From Streptomyces gardneri (GTDB lineage Bacteria > Actinomycetota > Actinomycetes > Streptomycetales > Streptomycetaceae), in assembly GCF_006539185.1 (NCBI RefSeq), contig NZ_BJMN01000021.1, forward strand, positions 62,001 to 126,000: a stretch of 64,000 nt of DNA. Reading direction: 5' to 3'. Every line of letters starts with the position of its first letter. Position 1 is the first letter of the stretch. The position numbers and the translations under genes were made by a program. The notes beneath the pieces are model-generated. The model made no database searches and was not told the DNA's origin. It worked only from the letters and a program-made list of their open reading frames with translations. Shown here in pieces: positions 43,727-52,535 of the stretch.

Positions 43727-44991
43727 CCGGCGCCCTCCTGGCCCACGGCATCGGCTCCCGGCACGACCTCCCCCTCTCGCCCTTCTACGCCTACGCCGGC
43801 GCCTTCACCGCACTCCTCGTCTCCTTCCTCGCCCTCGGGCTGCTCTGGTCCACCTCCCGCTTCCGTGGCGAGCTGGCCGGGCGCCCCCTCCCCGCGGCCG
43901 TCCAGCGGGTGGCCGACGCGCCGGCCACCCGCACCACCCTCCGGCTCCTGGGCGCCGCCCTCGCCCTGCTGGTACTCCTCCACCTCCTCCTCGGCCCCGA
44001 CGACCCGGACCGCAACCCCGCGCCCGGCGCCCTCTACGTCCTCCTCTGGGTCGGACTCGTCCCCGCCTCCCTCCTCCTCGGCCCCGTCTGGCGCCTCCTC
44101 AACCCGCTCCGCACCCTCCACGCCCTCCGCCCGCCGAGGAATCCGCGCCCGGTGCCCGCCGCCGTCGGCATCCGCCCCGCCGCCGCCGGGCTCCTCGTCT
44201 TCACCTGGCTCGAACTCGTCGCCCCCGACAACACCTCCACCACCACCCTCCTCATCGCCCTCGCCGTCCACACCGGTGTCCAGCTCCTCGGCGCCGCCCG
44301 CTACGGCGACCGCTGGTTCGCCCACGCCGACCCCTTCGAGGTCTACTCCTCCCTCCTCGCCCGCCTCTCACCACTCGGCCGCCGCGCCGACGGCCGACTG
44401 GTCCTGCGCTCCCCCTTCCACGGCCTCGACTCCACCCCGCAGACCCCCGGTCTCGTCGCCACCGTCTGCGTCCTCCTCGGCTCCACCGCCTACGACGGCC
44501 TCTCCGACAACCCCCGCTGGATCACCACCCTCCAGACCTCCTCCCTCGACCCCACCCTCACCGCCACGCTCGGCCTCCTCGCCGTCGTCGCCCTCGCCGC
44601 CGCCTGCTACGGACTCTGCGCGGGCGCCCTCCGCCTCATGGACCGGTCCCTCACCACACCGCTCACCTCCTTCGCCCACTCGCTCCTGCCCATCGCCCTC
44701 GGCTACCTCGTCGCCCATTACTTCTCGCTCTTCGTCACCGAAGGGCCACGTACAGTCATCATGGCAGCGGGTACTGACAACGCCCTCTCGCCCGCCCCAC
44801 CGCTGGGTCCCGGCGGCCTCGCGACCCTCCAGGTCGCCGCGATCGTCACCGGTCACGTCCTCGGTGTCGTCGCCGCCCACGACCGCTCCGTCCGGCTCTT
44901 CCCACCCGCCCGGGCCGTCGCGGGCCAACTGCCGCTGTTCCTGCTGATGATCGCGTACACCCTCGGAGGCATCGGGCTGCTCATCGCCTGA
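43723..44991 (+). CDS. Polytopic membrane protein of unknown family
   Basis: A 422-residue protein beginning at GTG 43723 inside the lipoprotein stop. About ten helices, for example AGAFTALLVSFLALGLLW, TLRLLGAALALLVLLHLLLG, LYVLLWVGLVPASLLLGPVW and LPLFLLMIAYTLGGIGLLIA. Polar landmarks inside the membrane region are WFAHADPFEVYSSLLARLSPLGRR and HYFSLFVTEG. I do not recognise a characterised family. Always following the two exported proteins with no gap, it probably forms one membrane complex with them. Confidence 0.75.
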   Translation: MTGALLAHGIGSRHDLPLSPFYAYAGAFTALLVSFLALGLLWSTSRFRGELAGRPLPAAVQRVADAPATRTTLRLLGAALALLVLLHLLLGPDDPDRNPAPGALYVLLWVGLVPASLLLGPVWRLLNPLRTLHALRPPRNPRPVPAAVGIRPAAAGLLVFTWLELVAPDNTSTTTLLIALAVHTGVQLLGAARYGDRWFAHADPFEVYSSLLARLSPLGRRADGRLVLRSPFHGLDSTPQTPGLVATVCVLLGSTAYDGLSDNPRWITTLQTSSLDPTLTATLGLLAVVALAAACYGLCAGALRLMDRSLTTPLTSFAHSLLPIALGYLVAHYFSLFVTEGPRTVIMAAGTDNALSPAPPLGPGGLATLQVAAIVTGHVLGVVAAHDRSVRLFPPARAVAGQLPLFLLMIAYTLGGIGLLIA

Positions 44992-45017
44992 CCCCCCGAC
45001 GTCGAAGAACCATCAGT

Positions 45018-45039
45018 AACCCTCTTGAACAAGGGGGTT
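45018..45039. terminator. Hairpin after the membrane protein operon
   Basis: AACCCTCTTG pairs with CAAGGGGGTT (one G.U) with a tight AA loop, 27 bases past the stop. The 297-base gap to the toxin gene holds no other clear feature. Confidence 0.5.
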
Positions 45040-45288
45040 GGGCTGAGGCTATGGTGATCCCCGCGCGCCCGGCGGAGCCTGACCACTCCACGACGGCGCG
45101 CACATCACCGGCGGCCGGGGGGACAGCGCCGCCACGGGGAGGAACGGAACCGCCGTGCCGCGACACCGGCTCGTCGTACCCGGATCACCGGGACGCCGAT
45201 CCGTCGCGCCCGCCTGATCCGCGCGCAGAGTTCCGGACTCTCCTGAAGGACGTCCCCACCGTCCTCGTTCCACACGAAGGATCCACTC

Positions 45289-48200
45289 TTGCGTTTCAGA
45301 CCAGGAATGCTCATACCTGGATCACGGTTGTCCGCGATCCTCACCCCTCTCACCACCTCCGTGGTCGGCCTCGCCGTGCTCGGCGGCATGGCCGTCCAGC
45401 CCGGCACCGTCGCCCCGCGCATGGCCACCGTCGGCAACGACTACGACTGGTACGACGACACAGCGGCCGAGCAACTGCGGCAGGACCAGTGCCTGATGGC
45501 CGAGGTCCTGCGCATGGGCGGACCCGCCATGGGGGCCGTCGCCAAGGGCGGGCTCGACCTGCCGCCCGAGGGCCTCCACACCGCGGCCGACCGCAAGTAC
45601 TGGCAGGACACGCCGCTCGCCACGGCGTTCAAGCAGGACAAGGCCGCCGCCGACAAGGAACTGGCGGACATCTACGCCCTCCGCGAGAGCTGGAAGAAGC
45701 CCGTGTACGGGCTGACCACTCCGGCGGGCATCAACGACGCCACCTTCCACTGGCCGCCCGGCATCAGCGAGGGCGAGGACTTCCACACCCAGACCGGCCT
45801 GACCAAGTGGATCGCCGACCGGTACTGGAAGGACGAGGGCGACTTCTACGTCGATCCCACGCCGAAGGCCGACGAGAAGACCCGCAAGGCCGTCACCGAC
45901 CTCGGCACCCCTCTCTACGGCACCCCTCCCAACCCGCAGACCAGCACCGACTGGTACCGCGACGGAGCCGAGCACGAGGGCTTCAAGTGGCTGAAGGAAG
46001 CCACCTTCGAGCCCACCGGCAGCGACAACGCCCGGCTCTTCCTCGCCGCCGGCGGCTTCCCCCGCAAGGCCCCCACCCCGGGGACCGCGGAGTTCCGCAT
46101 CGCCGTCGAGGACATGAAGACGCGCTACTCGACCTGCGCCTGGCGCGACGCGATCGACCCGAACAAGGTCCTCGGCCCCGTCGCCGAAACGGCCGCCGCC
46201 GAGTGGCAGCAGGAGATCGCCGCCCAGGCCGCCCAGCGGAACCGGGTCGTCAGCGCGAGCGTGAGCGCCACCAAGGCGCTCGCCACCGGCTCGCGGGCGC
46301 TCGGCCAGATGCTCGGCCACTCGTGGGTCGCCGACCACCTCACCCGCTGGCAGGACCACTGGTCCGCGGGCGGCGTCGGCTGGATCGGTGACGCCGAGTC
46401 GACGATCGAGCTCAAGGCCGCACCGGGCAAGTGCCTGGAGTCCCAGGGCGGCGGAACCGCCAACGGCACCCCGGTCCAGGTCTACACCTGCAACGGCGGC
46501 GCCGGGCAGAAGTGGCGGATGGAGGGCGACGACCACGGTCTGCACCTGCGCAACGTCAAGTCCATGACCTGCCTCGACGTCGCGGGTGGCGGCACGGCCG
46601 TCGGCACGAAGATCCAGCTCTACACGTGCAACAGCTCCCCGGCGCAGACCTGGGCCTACACCCCCCGCGCCACCACCGCGCTGAAGGGCGTCGGCTCGGG
46701 CAAGTGCCTGAACTTCCCGACGTACGACCTCGGCAAGGACGCGCTGCTCGCCACCTGCAACAGCACCGGCCCGCAGCAGCTCACCATCAAGCCCTCCGGC
46801 AACAAGGGCGAGGTGCAGCCCAAGGCCCACTTCGACCAGGCCACGAAGGGCATCGCGGACGCCCGCGCGGGCGCGAAGGCCCAGCTGCTGGTCATCAAGC
46901 AGCAGGCCGCAGCCGTCGCGGCGGCCGTGGCCGCCTCCGACGCCGCCGAGAAGGCCGCGTACGACATCGCCGACGCCCAGGGAGTTCCGCGCGGCCGCGG
47001 CATGCTGGTGGGTCTGCAGAAGGCCCAGGTCACCAAGGGCATCTCCGCCGCGCTCACCGCGATGGTGAAGGCCGGCGAGACCGCCGAGGCCGCCACCAGG
47101 GCCGCCGCCGCGGACAGCGAGACGATCGCGCAGCGCGCCCTCGCCCAGGCCTCCCTGTCGAAGGCCGAGTTCCGCAAGGAGGCGGCCCACGCTGCCGAGC
47201 TCCAGGCCAAGGCCGCCGCGGACGGGGCCAAGCTCCAGCGCGACACGGCCAAGAAGGAGAAGGAGACCGCCGAGGCCAAGCTCGCCGTCGCCCTGAAGGC
47301 GGAGGCCGACGCGAAGGCCGCCGCGGCCGACGCCCACGCCCGCAGGCTGTCGGCGGAGGCGGAGGAGAAGACCGCAGAGAAGGAGAAGCTGACCGCCGTC
47401 GCCAAGCAGGGCGAGGCGGCCCAGCACCGCAAGAACGCCGAGGCGGAGGCGGTGAAGGCGCAGGACGCCAAGAAGCTCGCCGAGTCCGCCGAGGGCACCG
47501 CGGTCGAGAAGAAGAACGACGCGGTGAAGGCCAAGGACAAGGCCCGCGAGCTGCGGGACGACGCCTGGGCCGCCGAGCAGCGGGCCGACGCCGCCCGCGC
47601 CAAGGCCGACGCCAAGGAGGCCTACGCCCAGGCGCACAAGGCCGACGAGCACGCCCAGGCCTCCCGCGAGGCAGCCGACACCGCGGACACGCACGCCGAC
47701 GCCGCCGAGGCGGCGGCGGGCCGGGCCCGCGGCGAGGCCGACGCGGCGACGGAGGCGGCCGCCGAGGCGGACGCCGCCGCCGACCGTGCCGAGGCAGCCG
47801 CAAGCCGGGCCCGCGCCGACGCGGACGCGGCCCAGGCCGCCAAGCTCCGGTCCGAGGCCGCGGTGGCCACCGCGACCAGCGCCGTGGCCGACGCCCTGGA
47901 GGCCTCGAAGCGTGCCGCCGACGCGGCGAAGACCGCGCTGCAGCTCGCCGACGAGGCGGAGGCCAAGGCCAAGGAGGCCAAGACCCACGCGGACGAGGCG
48001 AACAAGGAGGCCGGCAAGGCCCTGGCCGCCGCCGCCGAGGCCGCCGGCTTCGCGCACGTCACGGCCCAGGCCGCGGTCGACGCGGGGAACTCCGCCGCGC
48101 AGGTCGCCCAGCCCGCCAACGACGCGATCCAGCTCGGTTCCCCGTACGTCACGACCGACTCGGCCGCCGGCCTGGTCGTCCTGACCGGCCAGGCGTCGAA

Positions 48201-50214
48201 GACGATCGCCGAGCAGCAGAAGGCCGTCGCCGACACCCACGCCGCGAACGCGAAGGACGAGGCGGCCGCCGCCAAGGCCATCGCGGACGCGGCCACCGGC
48301 GAGGCCAAGCAGGCCTATGTGCACGCCGCCAACGCCGCCGCCCACGCGGCCGACGCGCGCACCTACGCCAAGGAAGCGCTCGGGTACGCGGCCGACGCCG
48401 CCCGGACCGCGGCCAAGGCGGCCGAGTCCCTGGCCCGTACGGTCGAGTGGGACCGCCAGGCCGGCGTGGACGCCGAGGCCGCCGACAAGGCGGCCGGGCG
48501 CGCCGAGGGCCACGCCAGGTCCGCCCGCGAGTCCGCCGACCAGGCAGCCCTTGACGCCCAGGGCGCCCGCGACGCGGCAGCCGCCGCCGAGCAGGCCGCC
48601 AAGGACGCCCGAGCGGCGGCCGACCGCGCCGACGCCGCCGCGACCCAGGCCGAGGAAGCGGCCAAGGACGCGCTGCGGTACGCCAAGGAGGCACAGCAGG
48701 CGGCCGAGTCCGCCGCCCGCAAGCAGGCCAACCAGCAGATCGCGGACGGCGCGGGCACGGGCGGGGTCGGCGGCACGTTCTTCGTCGTCGACGAGAGCAC
48801 CCTCAACGTGACCGACTCCAAGCAGCGGGCTCCCTGCGTCCTGGAGCCCGGCTGGATCGGCTGCACGGTCACCTTCGACGTCACGTTCGACGTCGAGGTC
48901 GACTTCTTCATGTGCACCAACCCGAACGTGCCGGCCACGGCCGCGGGTTGCCCGTCCGAGGACACCCTGCAGCTCCAGCGGCAGTCGTTCAAGGGACTGA
49001 AGAAGGAGGTCACCCGCTACTTCAGCAAGTGGGACCTCATCCAGGAGACGATTGTCTACAAGGTCCTCAAGGCCGCCCTGCTCCAGGACTTCATCGACTG
49101 CTGGAAGGGCAGCGCCGGCGGCTGTGCCTGGGCCGCGAGCAACTTCATCCCCGGCAAGGCGTTCGCCAAGGTCGGAGAGGCGATCACCGCCCTCCACGCC
49201 GCGCTGAACACCGGGATCGGCGTCCGGGACGCGTTCAACACGCTCAAGGCACTCGACGGGCTGGACCCGGCGACCCTCGTGCGGCTCGAGAACACGGTCA
49301 ACCTCTACGAGGACCTGCTGACGTCCTGCGCGCGCAACAGCTTCCCGGGAACCACCCGGGTGCTGATGGCGGACGGCAGCCACAAGCCGATCGCCGACGT
49401 GCGCGTCGGCGACCGCGTCCTCGCGGCGGACCCGGACAGCGGCGAGCGACGTTCCCAGACGGTCTCCGCGACCTACGCGCACGACACCGACCGGCTCGTC
49501 GACATCACCTTCGCCGACGGGTCCGTCCTGACGAGCACCGCCGGACACCGGGTGTACGTCGAGGGGCGCGACTGGACGCTCGTCTCCGAGCTGCGCACGG
49601 GCGACGCCCTGCGCGCGCCCGACGGCTCCCTGCTCGCCGTCACCGGGCTGCGGGACCGCGCGGGCCTCGCTCCGCGCGAGGTCCACGACCTGACGGTCGA
49701 GGGCCTGCACACGTTCTACGTGCGTGCCGAGGGGCAGCGGGCGAAGGACCTCCTGGTCCACAACTGTGCGAAGCTCACCGACGAGCTCGAGTTCCCCAAC
49801 AGCGGGGCGCACACGATCCGCCGTCACGTCGACGTGACGCCCGAGAAGGCCAAGCAGTTCGCGATCGAGAACGGGAGGAAGAACCTGGCGCCGGTCAGCA
49901 GCGTCTGGACCAATCAGGACGTCGCGCAGGACGCGGTCAACGCCGTCATCCAGTACTACTTCTTCCCGCAAGGGAACAGGCGGGACGCCAGCTTCACGGC
50001 CTTCGACAACTTCCTCCACAAGCGGGGTCAATGGCGGAACAAGGACGAGTTCCCCATCTTCGGCACGTACGACGGACACTCCCCGCTCGGGAAGATCTAC
50101 GACGACCAGGGCAATTGGACCGAGGCCAGCAACCGGGTCAAGGTGGTGCTGAAGAGGCTTCCGCGACAGGACGGCCACGACGGATTCATCGTCTTCACGG
50201 CGCATCCGCTCTGA
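45289..50214 (+). CDS. Polymorphic toxin: ricin-type lectin, long Ala-rich coil, Hint domain, RNase A-like C-terminus
   Basis: A 1641-residue exported protein. TTG 45289 is preceded by GAAGGA at 45276-45281. A hydrophobic export segment lies near residues 15-40. Residues 372-500 are a ricin B lectin (QKW at 407-409, QTW at 453-455, paired Cys). Residues about 510-1160 are Ala/Glu/Lys/Asp-rich coiled coil. After a linker with paired Cys, a Hint domain starts at Cys1347 (CARNSFPGTTRVLMADGS) and ends LVHNC at 1493. The tip (1494-1641) has GAHTIRRHV and closes VVLKR...GFIVFTAHPL, matching CdiA-CT RNase A-like toxins. The Hint domain would release the tip as a free RNase. Confidence 0.85.
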   Translation: MRFRPGMLIPGSRLSAILTPLTTSVVGLAVLGGMAVQPGTVAPRMATVGNDYDWYDDTAAEQLRQDQCLMAEVLRMGGPAMGAVAKGGLDLPPEGLHTAADRKYWQDTPLATAFKQDKAAADKELADIYALRESWKKPVYGLTTPAGINDATFHWPPGISEGEDFHTQTGLTKWIADRYWKDEGDFYVDPTPKADEKTRKAVTDLGTPLYGTPPNPQTSTDWYRDGAEHEGFKWLKEATFEPTGSDNARLFLAAGGFPRKAPTPGTAEFRIAVEDMKTRYSTCAWRDAIDPNKVLGPVAETAAAEWQQEIAAQAAQRNRVVSASVSATKALATGSRALGQMLGHSWVADHLTRWQDHWSAGGVGWIGDAESTIELKAAPGKCLESQGGGTANGTPVQVYTCNGGAGQKWRMEGDDHGLHLRNVKSMTCLDVAGGGTAVGTKIQLYTCNSSPAQTWAYTPRATTALKGVGSGKCLNFPTYDLGKDALLATCNSTGPQQLTIKPSGNKGEVQPKAHFDQATKGIADARAGAKAQLLVIKQQAAAVAAAVAASDAAEKAAYDIADAQGVPRGRGMLVGLQKAQVTKGISAALTAMVKAGETAEAATRAAAADSETIAQRALAQASLSKAEFRKEAAHAAELQAKAAADGAKLQRDTAKKEKETAEAKLAVALKAEADAKAAAADAHARRLSAEAEEKTAEKEKLTAVAKQGEAAQHRKNAEAEAVKAQDAKKLAESAEGTAVEKKNDAVKAKDKARELRDDAWAAEQRADAARAKADAKEAYAQAHKADEHAQASREAADTADTHADAAEAAAGRARGEADAATEAAAEADAAADRAEAAASRARADADAAQAAKLRSEAAVATATSAVADALEASKRAADAAKTALQLADEAEAKAKEAKTHADEANKEAGKALAAAAEAAGFAHVTAQAAVDAGNSAAQVAQPANDAIQLGSPYVTTDSAAGLVVLTGQASKTIAEQQKAVADTHAANAKDEAAAAKAIADAATGEAKQAYVHAANAAAHAADARTYAKEALGYAADAARTAAKAAESLARTVEWDRQAGVDAEAADKAAGRAEGHARSARESADQAALDAQGARDAAAAAEQAAKDARAAADRADAAATQAEEAAKDALRYAKEAQQAAESAARKQANQQIADGAGTGGVGGTFFVVDESTLNVTDSKQRAPCVLEPGWIGCTVTFDVTFDVEVDFFMCTNPNVPATAAGCPSEDTLQLQRQSFKGLKKEVTRYFSKWDLIQETIVYKVLKAALLQDFIDCWKGSAGGCAWAASNFIPGKAFAKVGEAITALHAALNTGIGVRDAFNTLKALDGLDPATLVRLENTVNLYEDLLTSCARNSFPGTTRVLMADGSHKPIADVRVGDRVLAADPDSGERRSQTVSATYAHDTDRLVDITFADGSVLTSTAGHRVYVEGRDWTLVSELRTGDALRAPDGSLLAVTGLRDRAGLAPREVHDLTVEGLHTFYVRAEGQRAKDLLVHNCAKLTDELEFPNSGAHTIRRHVDVTPEKAKQFAIENGRKNLAPVSSVWTNQDVAQDAVNAVIQYYFFPQGNRRDASFTAFDNFLHKRGQWRNKDEFPIFGTYDGHSPLGKIYDDQGNWTEASNRVKVVLKRLPRQDGHDGFIVFTAHPL

Positions 50215-50305
50215 CGGCTCCCCTCGGCGCACGCAGGCCGATGGACGAGAACCGATGCACGGAGGCCGGTGACCTGATCACGGGTATCACCGGCCGAGCA
50301 TGACG

Positions 50306-50337
50306 ACGGGCCCGCTCCGGTCACGGAGCGGGCCCGT
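50306..50337 (+). terminator. Very strong hairpin between toxin and next gene
   Basis: Fourteen perfect pairs, ACGGGCCCGCTCCG against CGGAGCGGGCCCGT, with a GTCA loop. It leaves only 45 bases before the next start, so the downstream gene needs read-through or a promoter inside this span. Confidence 0.8.
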
Positions 50338-50382
50338 ACGGCGTGGGACGCGGAAGCCAGAGGAAGCGAGAGGAAAGTGGGC

Positions 50383-51705
50383 ATGGCAAGACAACGCGAG
50401 GCGTACGGAGCCTTCTACGAGGGGGACTTCGGCCTCAGCGCGCTCGCCGCGCGCCTCCACGCCTCCACCGGGCCCGTCGACCCCCCGACGGCGCTGGGCC
50501 TCGCCGCGGACGTGGCCGGGCTGGGCGACGGGGAGGGTGCCGTCGAACTCGGAACGGACGTACGGCTCCTGCTGGAGTCCGCCGTCCCCGACGAGGCGCT
50601 GCGCACGGTGTGGCGGGCGGCCACGGGCGGACGGTTCGACCCGGCCGAGCACGGCACGGACGTCCGCGGCTGGCTGCGCCGGCTCGCGGAGCGGTACCCG
50701 GCCCGCGTACGGGAGGCGGTGCCCCGACACTGGTCCCTCCTGCCACCGCCCGTGATCGACGAGGCGGAGCTGCGTGCGGACGTCGTCGCCGAGATCCGGG
50801 CGTCGGCCGCCGAGGGGGGCGCCTTCACTGACCTGCCGTTCGCCGGCCTTCCGGGAGCGCTGGAGGCGATCGCCGAGGAGGCCGACGCGGACCTCGCCCT
50901 CCGGCTGTACCTCCGGGTCCTCAAGACCCGGCGCGTCACCGTCGGCAAGCCGCAGTTCGACCGGCTGGCGGCGCTCGACGAGCGCCTCGCGTACCCCGGT
51001 CCGCTCCTGTACGACGACCTCGCCGTGCGGTGGCCGCCCGTGGACCCCGCCCGCCGGGACGCCGAGGGCGACTTCGGCCTCACCGAGCTCGCCTTCCGCT
51101 TCGCCGGTCCGTGGCACGAGGACGTGCCGCGCCAGGTCCTGGAGCGGGCCGTCGCCGCCGACGAGGCCGGGCAGACCCCGGGCTCCGCCGCGGCCGCACT
51201 CCTCCAGGACGCCCTCCGGCTCCTGGAGTCCCCGGTGCCCTCCGGCACGATCGTCACGGTGTGGGGCGCCGCGTCGGAACAGGGGTACGACATCGAGCGG
51301 GCGGGTCTCGACGGGAGGGCGTGGCTCCGGGCGGTCGCCGCGGCCTGCCGCGACCACCTCGCCCTGGTCGCCCCCGGCTATGAACCCCGTACGGTTCCGG
51401 TCAGGGCCGAACTCGCCGGCGCCGTCCTGGACGTGCTGGGGGAGTCGGCACCCGGGCTCGCGGGCCGGACCGTGAGCCCGCACGCGCACCCGCTGCCCGC
51501 TCCGGTCGTGGCCGAGGCCGTCGCGCGGGTCGTCACCGAGGCCGACCCGGACCTGGGCTTCCGGCTGCTCGTCCGCCTCCTCGCGGTCCTCGCCGTGCCG
51601 CTCACCGAGGAGCGGTACGCCCGCTTCCGCACCCTCGCCGAGCGCTTCGGCCACGGCACCTGGCACGTCTCCGAGGCCCTGGAACTCCTCGTGCGGCAGG
51701 AGTGA
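50383..51705 (+). CDS. Internally duplicated protein, candidate immunity protein
   Basis: A 440-residue acidic soluble protein of no family known to me. ATG 50383 has GAGG nine bases upstream; GTG 50377 is in frame. It is built as A-B-A'-B': residues 13-115 (EGDFGLSALA, LLLESAVPDEALRTVWRAATGG, GTDVRGWLRRLAERY) match 228-331 (EGDFGLTELA, LLESPVPSGTIVTVWGAASEQ, GLDGRAWLRAVAAAC), and 130-205 (EEADADLALRLYLRVLKTRRVTV) matches 341-425 (TEADPDLGFRLLVRLLAVLAVPL). Its place just after the toxin gene and lack of signal suggest an immunity protein; the terminator between them weakens this. Confidence 0.6.
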   Translation: MARQREAYGAFYEGDFGLSALAARLHASTGPVDPPTALGLAADVAGLGDGEGAVELGTDVRLLLESAVPDEALRTVWRAATGGRFDPAEHGTDVRGWLRRLAERYPARVREAVPRHWSLLPPPVIDEAELRADVVAEIRASAAEGGAFTDLPFAGLPGALEAIAEEADADLALRLYLRVLKTRRVTVGKPQFDRLAALDERLAYPGPLLYDDLAVRWPPVDPARRDAEGDFGLTELAFRFAGPWHEDVPRQVLERAVAADEAGQTPGSAAAALLQDALRLLESPVPSGTIVTVWGAASEQGYDIERAGLDGRAWLRAVAAACRDHLALVAPGYEPRTVPVRAELAGAVLDVLGESAPGLAGRTVSPHAHPLPAPVVAEAVARVVTEADPDLGFRLLVRLLAVLAVPLTEERYARFRTLAERFGHGTWHVSEALELLVRQE

Positions 51706-51778
51706 GCGCACCGCCCGGGCCGCGCGGGCCGAGGTCCGGGCCGCCCGGGCCGTCCCCTCCCGCCCGATGGGCGGCATC

Positions 51779-52408
51779 ATGGACCCCGTGCCCCAGTCCC
51801 ACGCCCCCGCCCCGTCCACGCTCCGCCGCACGCCCGTGCAGCAGCGGAGCGCCGAGCGGCTCGCTCGGATCCTCGACACCTGCGCCGAACTCCTCGACGA
51901 GACCGGCTACGAGCAGCTGAGCACCCGCGCCGTCGCCGCCCGCGCCGGTGTCCCCATCGGCTCCGTCTACCGCTTCTTCGACAACAAGCGGGCCATGGTC
52001 GCCGCGCTCGCCCACCGCAACCTCGACCGGTACGCCGAGCGGATCGCCGCCCACCTCGACGCCACCGCCGAGCCCGATCCCCACGGCGCCATCGACGGGG
52101 TCCTCGACGAGTTCATCGCCATGAAGCGGACCGTCCCCGGCTTCGCCCTCGTCGACTTCGCCGTGCCCGCCACCGAGGAGACCGGCGAGGACCCCAACGC
52201 CCTGGTCGCGGAGCGGATCTGCGACCTGCTCGCCGCCCACCTCGGCCGCCCCGCCGACGAGGCGCTGCGCCGCAAGGTCCGCGTCGGTGTCGAGACCGCC
52301 GACACCCTGGTCCGGCTCGCCTTCCGCACCGCCCCCGAAGGCGATCCCGCCGTCATCGACGAGACGCGGCAGCTCCTCCACGCCTATCTCGCGCCCTCCC
52401 TGTCGTAA
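51779..52408 (+). CDS. TetR-family regulator
   Basis: A 209-residue repressor. Helix-turn-helix: RLARILDTCAELLDETGYEQLSTRAVAARAGVPIGSVYRFFDNKRAMVAAL (residues about 25-75), then an all-helical ligand domain. ATG 51779 is chosen over 51767; neither has a strong ribosome binding site. It lies 128 bases upstream of the molybdopterin enzyme gene on the same strand, with a TetR-like operator between, so it probably represses that gene. Confidence 0.88.
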   Translation: MDPVPQSHAPAPSTLRRTPVQQRSAERLARILDTCAELLDETGYEQLSTRAVAARAGVPIGSVYRFFDNKRAMVAALAHRNLDRYAERIAAHLDATAEPDPHGAIDGVLDEFIAMKRTVPGFALVDFAVPATEETGEDPNALVAERICDLLAAHLGRPADEALRRKVRVGVETADTLVRLAFRTAPEGDPAVIDETRQLLHAYLAPSLS

Positions 52409-52462
52409 CGGTCCCCGCCGCAACCCCGCCCGCTGTATCCCGTCCCGCCGTAACCCTCCCGG

Positions 52463-52485
52463 GCATGCCTACCGGTCGGTATGCT
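52463..52485 (+). promoter_or_regulatory. TetR-like operator over a -10 element
   Basis: The core ACCG-GT-CGGT sits in a longer imperfect palindrome with GCAT and ATGC at its ends (52463-52484). TATGCT at 52480-52485 looks like a -10 element, so a bound repressor would block it. Confidence 0.5.
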
Positions 52486-52535
52486 CGCGGCGGGCCGATG
52501 CCCCGGCCCCGACCGTCGGCCTCCCGGGAGACGCC

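Noticed and set aside
45051..46391. 446-codon frame starting at 45051 as a toxin start
   Set aside because: It is in a different frame from the toxin and turns into Arg-rich shadow after 45300.
45322..50232. 1636-codon open frame antisense to the toxin gene
   Set aside because: It mirrors the GC-rich third positions of the Ala-rich toxin gene; no domain, signal or ribosome binding site supports it.
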